A DNA stretch of 64,000 nucleotides from the NCBI RefSeq assembly GCF_028204155.1, contig NZ_JAQLOI010000001.1, positions 1,054,001 through 1,118,000 on the forward strand, read 5' to 3'. Positions 8,458 through 16,598 of the stretch are shown piece by piece (within the stretch, counting starts at the first letter, position 1; every line of letters begins with the position of its first letter). The DNA is from Vibrio algarum. GTDB lineage: Bacteria > Pseudomonadota > Gammaproteobacteria > Enterobacterales > Vibrionaceae. Position numbers and translations under genes: made by a program. The notes under the pieces were generated by a model. The model made no database searches. It was not told the DNA's origin and worked only from the letters and a program-made list of their open reading frames with translations.

Positions 8458-8868
8458 ATGTCATTTCAAAATTGTTTGATCGAGCTAGAGCGCTTCATGT
8501 CGAAGGAATGGCGGGTACACGCTAAAGATGATCCTTTGTCATCATTGAGTTTCAACGAATTTGATTATCTTAAAGTCATCCAGTATTCACCTGAACCTAT
8601 TCGAATTACCGATTTAGCGATTGAGATGATGGTAACTAAACCGTCTGCATCCAATATGGTGGTAAGGTTGGAGAGGAAGTCGTTAGTGCAGCGAGTAGCT
8701 TGTTCGGAAGACGCGAGAGCGAAAAGAGTGGTACTAACAAAGAAAGCAGTCGAAGCTTTATCGCTTGAAGATAAGGTCCATAAGATTGTAACAGAGAAGC
8801 TTGAGAGCAAGGTTTCTGAGCAAGAGTCAGAGCAACTAGTAAGCATCTTATCTAAGATGCTCAAATAA
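8458..8868 (+). CDS. MarR-family transcriptional regulator
   Basis: This 136-residue protein has the MarR winged-helix layout. An N-terminal dimerisation helix is followed by SFNEFDYLKVIQYSPEPIRITDLAIEMMVTKPSASNMVVRLERKSL (helix-turn-helix around residues 50-75). The wing is VQRVACSEDARAKRVVLTKKA, with the family's D-x-R region, and a C-terminal dimer helix closes the fold. No clear ribosome site precedes ATG 8458, and the TATAAT at 8442 leaves only a few bases of leader. An ATG at 8497 is an alternative but would remove most of the first helix. It lies 50 nt before a MATE transporter that carries the same palindrome, so it probably represses the pump. The ligand is unknown. Confidence 0.88.
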   Translation: MSFQNCLIELERFMSKEWRVHAKDDPLSSLSFNEFDYLKVIQYSPEPIRITDLAIEMMVTKPSASNMVVRLERKSLVQRVACSEDARAKRVVLTKKAVEALSLEDKVHKIVTEKLESKVSEQESEQLVSILSKMLK

Positions 8869-8890
8869 AAAGAAAAATTTTACCAATTTA

Positions 8891-8905
8891 GTTAGCCTGG
8901 CTAAC
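8891..8905. promoter_or_regulatory. Second copy of the GTTAG-N5-CTAAC operator, before the MATE gene
   Basis: Seven-base arms (8891-8897 and 8899-8905) surround a single central base. It lies between the marR-like gene and the MATE start and shares the core of the palindrome at 8421-8447. It is a probable binding site for the adjacent MarR protein. Confidence 0.65.
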
Positions 8906-8918
8906 AGAGTGAAAGAGA

Positions 8919-10307
8919 ATGATCGATCCTATTTATAAGCAGTTCTGGAAATATACATTACCAACCGTGGCCGCGATGTTGGTTAATGGGCTATATCAAA
9001 TTGTCGATGGGATATTTATCGGTCGTTATATGGGAGCTGATGGATTAGCAGGGATAAACATTGCATGGCCAATGCTCGCAACAGTGCTTGGTATAGGAAT
9101 GATGATTGGAGTGGGGACTGGAGCCATTGCTTCTATTAACAGTGGTGCAGGAAACGAAAGAAGAGCCAAAGAAGCAATCAGTACTGGCTTAGCTCTGATC
9201 ATGATGCTGTTTCCAATTATTGCTCTGATCCTATGGCAATATTCTGAGTTCTTTATGCTAGCACAGGGTGTTGAAGGTAAAGTGCTTGAACTTGGGCAGC
9301 AGTATTTGGATGTTTTAATCATCGGTAGTTTGTTTTCTTTAGGCTCGATAGCGATTCCATTTTTATTACGTAATGACGGTAGCCCTAATTACGCTACGTT
9401 CTTAATGATATTAGGTGCTCTTGTTAATATTGGACTTGATTACCTATTTATAGGGGTTTTTGGTTGGGAACTTAGAGGAGCAGCGATAGCCACAATGATC
9501 GCCCAAGTTGTAGTGACGTTATTGGGTATTGGCTATTTCTTTACTAAATACGCAAATATGAGGCTCTCTTTATTTAAATTTAATTTTCGGTTTTCTTATG
9601 TTCCTCAGATCTTTTTAATAGGGTCATCAAGCATGTTCATGTACATTTATGGCGCTTTTATGGTTGCAGTACATAATTGGATGTTCATACAATATGGCAC
9701 GGTTCTTACTATTGGTGCTTATGCTGTATTAGGCTACATCGTCACAATGTACTATTTGGTCGCTGAGGGGATAGCAAATGGTATGCAACCTTTAGTCAGT
9801 TTTAATTATGGTGCGAAAAAATACGATGCGGTAGAAAAGCTATTTAGTATCGCTTGTTGGACGGCTATTTTGTTGGGTATTTTCTTTGTCGTTGTATTGA
9901 ACCTTTACCCAGTGGAAATTGTTGGGGTTTTTAATAACGATGATAAAGAGTTTATGGAGCAAGCTATTATAGGAATTAGGCTTCATATTTTTGCTATTTT
10001 TCTTGATGGTTTTATTGTCGTTGTTGCAGCTTACTACCAGGCGATAGGCTGCAGCAAGAAAGCGATGTTTACAACAATAGGAAATATGGTTGTGCAATTG
10101 CCTTTTTTATATGTTCTACCAAAATCCTTTGGGTTAACAGGCGTATGGCTGGCATATCCAATTTCGAATATCGTTTTAAGTGCAGCACTAATTTATATGA
10201 TAAAGAAAAAAAGGGGCAAAGTGCCCCTTATCTTCACGTCCTTTCTAAGCCAGCCAATTGATGCCAATATCCGTTGCATTGAAAGTTTTCTAGTTTCTCT
10301 GGGTTAG
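8919..10307 (+). CDS. MATE-family multidrug/cation antiporter
   Basis: This is an inner-membrane efflux protein of the MATE superfamily, which exports drugs or metabolites using a Na+ or H+ gradient. The 462 residues hold about 12 hydrophobic segments in two pseudo-repeats. The start MIDPIYKQFWKYTLPTVAAMLVN and LYQIVDGIFIGRYMGADGLAG are typical of MATE repeat 1. GNERRAKEA and FNYGAKKYD are the cytosolic loop signatures of the two halves. The core ends near YMIKKKR; the last 34 codons read through a hairpin and 74 nt into the antisense of ubiV, so that tail is probably not conserved. The substrate cannot be told from sequence. Confidence 0.9.
   Translation: MIDPIYKQFWKYTLPTVAAMLVNGLYQIVDGIFIGRYMGADGLAGINIAWPMLATVLGIGMMIGVGTGAIASINSGAGNERRAKEAISTGLALIMMLFPIIALILWQYSEFFMLAQGVEGKVLELGQQYLDVLIIGSLFSLGSIAIPFLLRNDGSPNYATFLMILGALVNIGLDYLFIGVFGWELRGAAIATMIAQVVVTLLGIGYFFTKYANMRLSLFKFNFRFSYVPQIFLIGSSSMFMYIYGAFMVAVHNWMFIQYGTVLTIGAYAVLGYIVTMYYLVAEGIANGMQPLVSFNYGAKKYDAVEKLFSIACWTAILLGIFFVVVLNLYPVEIVGVFNNDDKEFMEQAIIGIRLHIFAIFLDGFIVVVAAYYQAIGCSKKAMFTTIGNMVVQLPFLYVLPKSFGLTGVWLAYPISNIVLSAALIYMIKKKRGKVPLIFTSFLSQPIDANIRCIESFLVSLG
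10203..10229 (-). terminator. Terminator of the ubiUV operon
   Basis: The 8-bp stem 10211-10218 with 10222-10229 is followed, on the minus strand, by a run of T (the A-run 10206-10212 on plus). It starts 4 nt after the ubiV stop. The MATE reading frame on the plus strand passes through the same hairpin. Confidence 0.8.
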
Positions 10308-11118
10308 AGCCGTTTTCGTTCTCACGGAATTGATCGACTTTATTGAATGTTTCAATATTAAGTGGACTCAACCTGACTACATCGACTAACCCTTTCATTC
10401 CTTGTAAATCGTTGATCAAGTTGTAGCAATAACCTGATTGTGTCTGAATACCGTTTAAATTAAATACAGATTGCCCTTCTTGGCTATTCACCAGTAGCCC
10501 AGTAGGGTAATCGATACAGCAGGTTTCACATTCATCTTTGGGTTTATTTCTGGCTCTGGCAGTAAAGCATCGAGCTGAATAAGCTAGGGGCAAATAACCG
10601 TGGCTAAAAACCTCTATTTCAAACTGATGTCTGATGCCAAGCGCATCACATTGCACTAATACTTGCTGTAACCACTCTTTTGAAAGTTCAACTGGCATAC
10701 ACCAACGCGTCATTCCTTTTTTAAGGAATAGGTTGAGTGTCTGTGCGTTATACGTATTTACGGCAGGGCCAACAACAAAAGGAACCTTATGCTCGTGCGC
10801 TAGTTGGATTGCGGAAACGTCATTCGCTTCAATGGCAAATTCGCCATTATCTATGTATTTTTTCATAACGTTTACTTCACTAGGCGCTTCAAGTAAGGCC
10901 ATAGTAGATAGTACGACTTGTTTCCCACTAGCGGATAACTCTTTAGCGAGGCTCAACCAGTCTTTAGGTTTGATTAACCGCCGTTTTGAACATACGGCTT
11001 CACCAAGGTAAATAATATCAACGTTAGATGTTTTTGCTTTTTCGTAGAAGCTTTCAACATCTTGTTTTGGCCAGAAATAGAGTAAAGGGCCAAGGGCATA
11101 TTGTAGTTCGTTAGACAT
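10234..11118 (-). CDS. ubiV: UbiV, O2-independent ubiquinone hydroxylation protein (U32 family)
   Basis: UbiV is a U32-family iron-sulfur protein that works with UbiU and UbiT to hydroxylate ubiquinone precursors without oxygen. The 294-residue product aligns along its length with E. coli UbiV: YLGEAVCSKRR, QVVLSTMALLEA, MTRWCMPVELS, CFTARARNKPKDECETCC and the C-terminal NGYWHQLAGLE. The Cys in AVCSKRR and those in the CFT...CETCC segment are the expected 4Fe-4S ligands. ATG 11118 is chosen because GGAG lies 6 nt upstream; a TTG at 11130 would add four residues. It follows ubiU by 12 nt in one operon. Confidence 0.95.
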   Translation of the reverse strand: MSNELQYALGPLLYFWPKQDVESFYEKAKTSNVDIIYLGEAVCSKRRLIKPKDWLSLAKELSASGKQVVLSTMALLEAPSEVNVMKKYIDNGEFAIEANDVSAIQLAHEHKVPFVVGPAVNTYNAQTLNLFLKKGMTRWCMPVELSKEWLQQVLVQCDALGIRHQFEIEVFSHGYLPLAYSARCFTARARNKPKDECETCCIDYPTGLLVNSQEGQSVFNLNGIQTQSGYCYNLINDLQGMKGLVDVVRLSPLNIETFNKVDQFRENENGSNPEKLENFQCNGYWHQLAGLERT

Positions 11119-11130
11119 GCTTATCTCCAA

Positions 11131-12144
11131 TTACTGCCATTTACGGTGGTAAGCACCGAGCGTTGTTTGAGTGCCTTCAGAAACGTTGGCAAGGGCTTGG
11201 TTCCATTGGTCTTCAACATGGTATGTTTCTGGGCTAGCTTTGTACCGATCAATCGCTGTACGCCATGTTCGAGTTACTTGTTCAACATAAGCTGGACTTC
11301 GTTGGCGGCCTTCAATCTTAACGGAGGCGACATTAGCAGCGAATAGTTCAGGCAATAAAGATAATGTATTTAAGCTGGTTGGTTCTTCTAGTGCGTGGTA
11401 ACGCTTGTCGTCACCATCCAAATTAACATCAAATCGGCCTTTACATAAAGTTGGGTAGCCTGCGTTTTCACCTTCATTATATCGGTCAATCAATATTTCA
11501 TTCAGACGAGATTCGAGTCCATTCGCTGTTTCCTGCCATCGGACATACTTTGCGGGTGAGCATGCACCAACGGTATTAGGTGATTCACCAGTCATATAGG
11601 AGGAAAGATAACATCGTCCTTCCGCCATTATGCACAAACTGCCAAAGGCAAAAACTTCTAGGTCGACGTCTTCAGGTATAGTGCGAGAGAGTTGCTTTAC
11701 TTGGTGAATAGATAATACGCGCGGTAGCACAACCCGTTTTATATTAAAATTTTGTTTATAAAAATTAACAGCAGCAACATTGGTTGCAGACGCTTGAACC
11801 GAAAGGTGTAGCTCTAGGTCAGGGTAGGTCGTTGCTGCATATTCTAGAATCGCGACGTCTGCAATAATCAGAGCATCTACACCCAATGCAACGGCATTGT
11901 CCACAGCTTTAGTCCAACGTTCAAAACCGTCAGGGTGGGCAAAGGTGTTTAAGGCAACATGAAGTTTTCTATCGTGGTCACGAATATACTGTACGGCTCT
12001 TTCTAATTTTTTACCTGTAAAATTTAAGCCTGCAAAGTGCCTTGCGTTTGTATCGTCTTTAAATCCTATATAGACAGCATCGGCACCACAGTCGACAGCA
12101 GTTTTGAGTGCAGGTAAGTTACCTGCAGGGCATAATAGTTCCAT
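11131..12144 (-). CDS. ubiU: UbiU, O2-independent ubiquinone hydroxylation protein (U32 family)
   Basis: UbiU is the partner of UbiV in anaerobic ubiquinone biosynthesis. The 337-residue product begins MELLCPAGNLPALK, the E. coli UbiU N-terminus, so ATG 12144 is preferred over an in-frame TTG at 12153. DAVYIGFKDDTNARHFAGLN, LNTFAHPDG, the Cys-rich SLCIMAEGRCYLSSYMTGES and GACSPAKYVRW, YPTLCKGR, and the ending QTTLGAYHRKWQ are diagnostic. Four Cys at those places fit the known Fe-S ligands. In E. coli ubiUV is activated by FNR; I found no convincing TTGAT-N4-ATCAA site in the 131 nt upstream. Confidence 0.95.
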   Translation of the reverse strand: MELLCPAGNLPALKTAVDCGADAVYIGFKDDTNARHFAGLNFTGKKLERAVQYIRDHDRKLHVALNTFAHPDGFERWTKAVDNAVALGVDALIIADVAILEYAATTYPDLELHLSVQASATNVAAVNFYKQNFNIKRVVLPRVLSIHQVKQLSRTIPEDVDLEVFAFGSLCIMAEGRCYLSSYMTGESPNTVGACSPAKYVRWQETANGLESRLNEILIDRYNEGENAGYPTLCKGRFDVNLDGDDKRYHALEEPTSLNTLSLLPELFAANVASVKIEGRQRSPAYVEQVTRTWRTAIDRYKASPETYHVEDQWNQALANVSEGTQTTLGAYHRKWQ

Positions 12145-12275
12145 CAGAGCCAACCAATAATTCTTGATTGTTGCATTTTATGGATTATGTTTAGGGATAA
12201 GTTTGATATAAGGCAGGTTTGTATGACTCTGCCTATAGAAATACACACGAATGTATAAAATTTGCTCTAATTTTG

Positions 12276-14312
12276 TTAATTTTTGTGTCTTCGATTTTGT
12301 GCGAGTAATTCTTCAATATCATGTTTGGGCTGTGGACGATAAAAATGGAAGCCTTGAATTGAATGACAGTTCAAATTGGAAAGAAGTGTTGCTTGTTGTC
12401 TGGTTTCCACTCCTTCAGCTACGACCGTCAGATTTAGCGAACGTCCCAAATTGATGATATTTTCTATTACCGTCACTTGTTTTGGTAATTTATCGATATC
12501 ATTAATGAACGCCCGATCAATTTTTAGTTCGTCGATAGGGAATCTAGCCAAATAGGACAGTGAAGAATAACCGGTTCCGAAATCGTCAATAGAGAGTGCA
12601 AACCCTAAATTCTTGATCGCTTTAAGCATCTGAAGTGTGTGTTCACTATCGCTCATTACTGCGCTTTCTGTTAACTCAAAGGTAATGCAACTAGGATCGA
12701 GCTCGGTTGTGCGCAACTGTTTTTCCATATAATCAATTAACTTAGGATTACCGAATTGCTCTGGAGAAAGGTTGATTGCTACCCGTCCTGGTAAGATACC
12801 TTGAATTTTCCACCGCTTAACTGTAGCAAACACTTCGCGCATAACGACTCGACCTAAATGCTCTATTAGCCCTGCCTTTTCAGCCACAGGTATAAAAGCC
12901 GCAGGGCTTATGTAACCTTCAATTGGATGTTTCCATCGGATAAGAGCTTCAGCACCGTTTATGCTGAAATCTCGGGCGTTGACTTTAGGTTGATACCAAA
13001 CTTCTAAACCATTTTGTTGTAGCGCTTTTTGTAATTCAATCTCAAGCCATAAGCGCATGCGCGCTTCTTTGTTCATCTGGTCATGATACTTGATTAGACG
13101 ATTGCGACCTCTGTCTTTCGCTTCATACATCGCTGTATCGGCATTTTGTAATAAAACACGAGCGTCATTTCCATCACCAGGAAACATTACGCTACCGATG
13201 GAACAGGCCAGGCGTTTACTAAAGTGGTGAAGATCGAAAGGTTGATTGATAAGTGAGATGATTTTTTCAGCTAGAGATTCCGTTGCTCTATTATGTTCTG
13301 GTTCAGGCAGTATAATACCAAATTCATCGCCTCCTAAATGCCCTAAAATAGCTTGTGAAGGAAGTAACCTTTGCAATCGAGAAGAGACTTCTTTGATGAC
13401 CTTATCACCGATATGATGCCCTAAAGAGTCATTGATGTTTTTAAAATTATCGATATCAAGATAAAGCATCACTAAGGGAATATCATTGTCGATAAAATGT
13501 TCGAGACGTCTTGTAAAACCATAACGGTTATAAAGTTTGGTTAACGAATCATAATGGGAGTCGTGTCGATCGTCTGTTGACCCTGAATGGTTTACCTCGG
13601 CGTCTTCGATAATAATTATGATTGAATCGCTGCCTAAAATAGTGGTTTTTGCCGCGCTTAATCGAACTTTACGCTCAACACCACAGCGTGCACTGGTTAA
13701 GCAAACAATGGGTTCATTTACTAGTTGATCAGTAAATGATTCATTAAAGATAGTTTTGGAATTTTCATCTAAAAATAGGCGATTAATTTGTTCACCTAAT
13801 AAATCCTCTACCTCGGAAAATCCTAATAAACGTAAGGCTATTGGATTGGTTGAAATAATAGTGTTGTTTTCAGCAAGTATTAAGCCGTCTGGCAATAGAT
13901 CAGATAGCGTAGAAAATTTAACTTCGGACTCTGCTAGGGAGCGAGTAAGAATTTGCTTTTCTGACGTGTCGATAGCGTGAAAACAAATAAAACCAACCTT
14001 GTTTTCAACCATAACCGGAGAAACACTAAAATGAATGCTAGTATCGTGTTCGTCGTCATTCAGTGTGATTTCCGTTTCTATACTTTCACCGTCAAATGCG
14101 CGCTCATAAAAAGGCTCAAGCGTTTTGTAAAATCGATCACCTAGGACTTTTGAGTCATTTAGCCCTTTGAGTTCATCTTTTGACAGGCCTGCAATCTCAC
14201 AATACCGTTCATTGACGCTAACGTAGTTATGCTCTTTATCTAAAATAGCAAAGAGAAATGGACTGGCATCCGTGAGTTTGGAAAACCAGTGCTGTAACTG
14301 CTTTGTTGGCAT
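12276..14312 (-). CDS. PAS-PAS-GGDEF-EAL c-di-GMP signalling protein
   Basis: This 678-residue cytosolic protein has no membrane segment. Residues 1-120 and about 125-240 look like two PAS sensor domains. The GGDEF domain (about 250-410) carries an intact GGDEF signature and DIDNFKNINDSLGH. The EAL domain (about 425-675) has EALIRW, NLSPEQF, ELTES, DDFGTGYSSLSYL, LKIDRAFI, AEGVE and QGFHF, so the metal and catalytic residues of a c-di-GMP phosphodiesterase are present. It may therefore synthesise, degrade or switch between both; dominant phosphodiesterase activity is a reasonable guess. It lies upstream of ubiU on the same strand (131 nt gap) and divergent from ubiT. No transmembrane input means the PAS domains probably sense an internal cue. 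Confidence 0.93.
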   Translation of the reverse strand: MPTKQLQHWFSKLTDASPFLFAILDKEHNYVSVNERYCEIAGLSKDELKGLNDSKVLGDRFYKTLEPFYERAFDGESIETEITLNDDEHDTSIHFSVSPVMVENKVGFICFHAIDTSEKQILTRSLAESEVKFSTLSDLLPDGLILAENNTIISTNPIALRLLGFSEVEDLLGEQINRLFLDENSKTIFNESFTDQLVNEPIVCLTSARCGVERKVRLSAAKTTILGSDSIIIIIEDAEVNHSGSTDDRHDSHYDSLTKLYNRYGFTRRLEHFIDNDIPLVMLYLDIDNFKNINDSLGHHIGDKVIKEVSSRLQRLLPSQAILGHLGGDEFGIILPEPEHNRATESLAEKIISLINQPFDLHHFSKRLACSIGSVMFPGDGNDARVLLQNADTAMYEAKDRGRNRLIKYHDQMNKEARMRLWLEIELQKALQQNGLEVWYQPKVNARDFSINGAEALIRWKHPIEGYISPAAFIPVAEKAGLIEHLGRVVMREVFATVKRWKIQGILPGRVAINLSPEQFGNPKLIDYMEKQLRTTELDPSCITFELTESAVMSDSEHTLQMLKAIKNLGFALSIDDFGTGYSSLSYLARFPIDELKIDRAFINDIDKLPKQVTVIENIINLGRSLNLTVVAEGVETRQQATLLSNLNCHSIQGFHFYRPQPKHDIEELLAQNRRHKN

Positions 14313-14512
14313 TAATTTTCTACCGCTCTATATTAAGCAACTGAATGAATAACATTCATTTTATCTGAGATTATTATTTACTATAACCGTGAAACACCGG
14401 ATATAAAAGAGATCTGAGTATCAGGTGTGCTTTTTATGATACATAACAGGAATTATCATTTGATATCCACTATCATGGCGAGAATGATTAAATAAAGTAT
14501 CGGAATTCTGTA

Positions 14513-15034
14513 GTGTTAAACAAGCTTCGAACTCAATTAGTGCAAAACGCAGCTCAAATTTTGAGATCTCCAGTCCAACTTTTACCTAAGCCCCTACAAG
14601 ATAAGATGTTATTTGAAGGGCTAAAACAGGTTTTCCATGAAGCCTTGGAGGATGGTGACTTCGAGTTTTTGCAAGATAAGTGGTTGAAAATCACTATTTT
14701 AGATTTGAACCTTCAGTGGTTTATAAGTTATGAGAATGATGAATTAATTATCGCGAAAAACTCGATTTCTGAGGATGTTAGTTTTGCAGGTAATTTGAAC
14801 GATTTAGTACTCATCGCTGGGAGAAAAGAAGACCCAGACACGCTGTTTTTCCAAAGACGTCTAAGAATTGAAGGTGACACGGAGTTGGGTTTAGAGGTTA
14901 AGAATTTAATGGACAGTGTTGATCTGGATGCATTACCAAGGCCCCTTCAGATACTCATCAATGAGTTAGCAGACTTTGTTTACAAAGGTATGCGTAGCGA
15001 AAACGATCAAAACGGAATAGCAAATGCTTATTAG
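14513..15034 (+). CDS. ubiT: UbiT, SCP2-domain ubiquinone biosynthesis accessory factor
   Basis: UbiT (YhbT) is the SCP2-like lipid-binding partner of UbiU/UbiV in O2-independent ubiquinone synthesis. The 173-residue product starts with GTG and begins MLNKLRTQLVQ. LQWFISYENDELIIAK, DVSFAGNLNDLVLIAGRKED and PDTLFFQRRLRIEGDTELGL match E. coli UbiT, including the SCP2 core. The ribosome site is weak (TCGGA). It overlaps the next gene by 11 nt. All three known genes of the anaerobic route are thus present within 5 kb. Confidence 0.93.
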   Translation: MLNKLRTQLVQNAAQILRSPVQLLPKPLQDKMLFEGLKQVFHEALEDGDFEFLQDKWLKITILDLNLQWFISYENDELIIAKNSISEDVSFAGNLNDLVLIAGRKEDPDTLFFQRRLRIEGDTELGLEVKNLMDSVDLDALPRPLQILINELADFVYKGMRSENDQNGIANAY

Positions 15035-15527
15035 AACCGAAGCTCCAGCAGATATTTTACCTATAAATAATTTACTTAAATCTGCTTTTGAAACCAATGC
15101 AGAAGCTGAATTAGTGATGACACTAAGGGAAAATAGCCGATTTACACTCTCACTTGTTGCATGTACAGATGAGGGAGAACTTATTGGATACGCTCTTTTC
15201 ACTCCTGTGTCTCTCAATGGAGAGCAGTTGGGTTGGCAAGGTTTAGCACCAGTTGCGGTAAAAAAAGAATTTCGCAATCAAGGTATCGCGAGCAATATGA
15301 TCAAAGAAGGATTAGACTCTCTTTATGAATTTGGTTATTTAGGCTGTGTTGTTTTGGGTGATCCGGATTTTTATAGTCGATACGGTTTCGTAGACTCTAA
15401 CTTATTTAATATGCGTTCAATCTGGGAGGTGCCAGAAGGCGCATTCCGTGTTAAAGAACTCGCAGAGAATGAGTTTTCAGGCAAGCAAGGCCTGATAGAA
15501 TACAGCCCTGAATTCTCCCAACTCTAG
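15024..15527 (+). CDS. yhbS: GNAT N-acetyltransferase, YhbS-like
   Basis: The 167-residue product has the GNAT fold. GWQGLAPVAVKKEFRNQGIASNMIKEGL holds the acetyl-CoA loop (R/Q-x-x-G-I-A), and LGDPDFYSRYGF is typical of the YhbS subgroup. In E. coli yhbS neighbours yhbT, and recent work there links it to acylation, but the substrate is not settled. It overlaps ubiT by 11 nt, so the two are translationally coupled. Confidence 0.88.
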   Translation: MLIRTEAPADILPINNLLKSAFETNAEAELVMTLRENSRFTLSLVACTDEGELIGYALFTPVSLNGEQLGWQGLAPVAVKKEFRNQGIASNMIKEGLDSLYEFGYLGCVVLGDPDFYSRYGFVDSNLFNMRSIWEVPEGAFRVKELAENEFSGKQGLIEYSPEFSQL

Positions 15528-15535
15528 TTTAATTT

Positions 15536-15943
15536 ATGAAAAATAATAAATCCGACCTGCTATATCTTCAAGAAATGGATATTCAAAGTTGGGAGTTGCT
15601 TCATGCCTCCCGACTGACTGGCTATCTTACGGAGACATTTGATCTTCCTGACTCTTGTCGGTTGTTGTTGGTTTCGCCCGAGAAACCAGAAGGTGACATT
15701 GTATTCATGTTTGAGAAAGTGTTGAGAAGCATGGGATTAGATTTATCGAAAACAATGCACATTTTCCCCGAACAGGTTGTCTCTTTGGGGTCACATCAAC
15801 TGAGCTGGATCTGGTTTTCTGGATGCGAGAAATCAGGAATACTCGATATAAATACACTGCTTTCTCCTCTTTTAAAGGAAATAGAAGGTAATAACCTAGA
15901 GCGCCGAAACTTGTGGCAACAAATCTGTTCTTATGAAAAATAA
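15536..15943 (+). CDS. holD: DNA polymerase III psi subunit
   Basis: HolD (psi) bridges the clamp loader, through gamma/tau, with chi, which binds SSB. The 135-residue product is divergent, as is usual for psi. It has the family landmarks MDIQSWELLHASRLTG near the N-terminus and the ending NLWQQICSYE, matching LWQQICTYE in E. coli. It overlaps rimI by 11 nt, the conserved holD-rimI arrangement, which supports the call more than overall identity does. Confidence 0.87.
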   Translation: MKNNKSDLLYLQEMDIQSWELLHASRLTGYLTETFDLPDSCRLLLVSPEKPEGDIVFMFEKVLRSMGLDLSKTMHIFPEQVVSLGSHQLSWIWFSGCEKSGILDINTLLSPLLKEIEGNNLERRNLWQQICSYEK

Positions 15944-16379
15944 AATAGAACCTTTAGTAGATATATATTTGCGGGAAGTGTGGCGAATAGAGCAAGCATC
16001 ACACAGCCATCCTTGGTCGCAAACTATGATTAATGATGTGTCTAGCCGAGGCGCTTGTCACCATGTATTACTTTGCGATGAAAAAGTGGCGGGATATTTT
16101 TACGCCCAGAACATTGTCGGAGAAGTAACCTTACTCAATGTCGCTGTAGACCCAGAAAAACAAGGGCGGGGCTTGGGTAGAGAACTAATTGAACATTTTT
16201 TAGAAATGTGTGAATTAGCGAAGGCTGATAGCGCTTGGCTAGAGGTTCGAGAAAGTAACCACAAAGCCCGTTCTCTGTATGAATCTCTTGGCTTTAATGA
16301 AGTCGATAGACGGTTCAATTATTACCCAAGTAAAAAAGGTAAAGAAGACGCAGTAATCATGAGTTATCTATTTTTTTGA
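15933..16379 (+). CDS. rimI: Ribosomal protein S18-alanine N-acetyltransferase
   Basis: RimI acetylates the N-terminal Ala of ribosomal protein S18. The 148-residue GNAT protein has IEQASHSHPWS, LLNVAVDPEKQGRGLGRELIEHFL (acetyl-CoA loop Q-G-R-G-L-G), WLEVRESNHKARSLYESLGFNEV and RFNYYPSKKGKEDAVIM. All of these match E. coli RimI. It is coupled to holD by an 11-nt overlap. Confidence 0.95.
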   Translation: MKNKIEPLVDIYLREVWRIEQASHSHPWSQTMINDVSSRGACHHVLLCDEKVAGYFYAQNIVGEVTLLNVAVDPEKQGRGLGRELIEHFLEMCELAKADSAWLEVRESNHKARSLYESLGFNEVDRRFNYYPSKKGKEDAVIMSYLFF

Positions 16380-16598
16380 TGTTTCTATACTGTCCCTTAG
16401 CTTATAAGCTTGAATATGCCTTTAATTTCGAACATTCCTTTCTCTAATTACAAAAGTTAGTCTGCTTTATGCACACTTTTATTGTTTAAAGAGACAAGAT
16501 CGGACAAAATAGGCGCCAATTTCGATTAACTACTCAAAGCTAGCTTTTTACATTTTGTTTTAAGCGGTTTTGTATTGCAATTTAGAAGATCCATACCC

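Noticed and set aside
12145..12275. FNR site upstream of ubiU
   Set aside because: TTGAT half-sites occur but none is paired with ATCAA at the required 4-nt spacing, so anaerobic control is not claimed from sequence.
12251..12454. Plus-strand 67-codon frame over the end of the GGDEF-EAL gene
   Set aside because: It overlaps antisense with the conserved EAL C-terminus and has no family resemblance.
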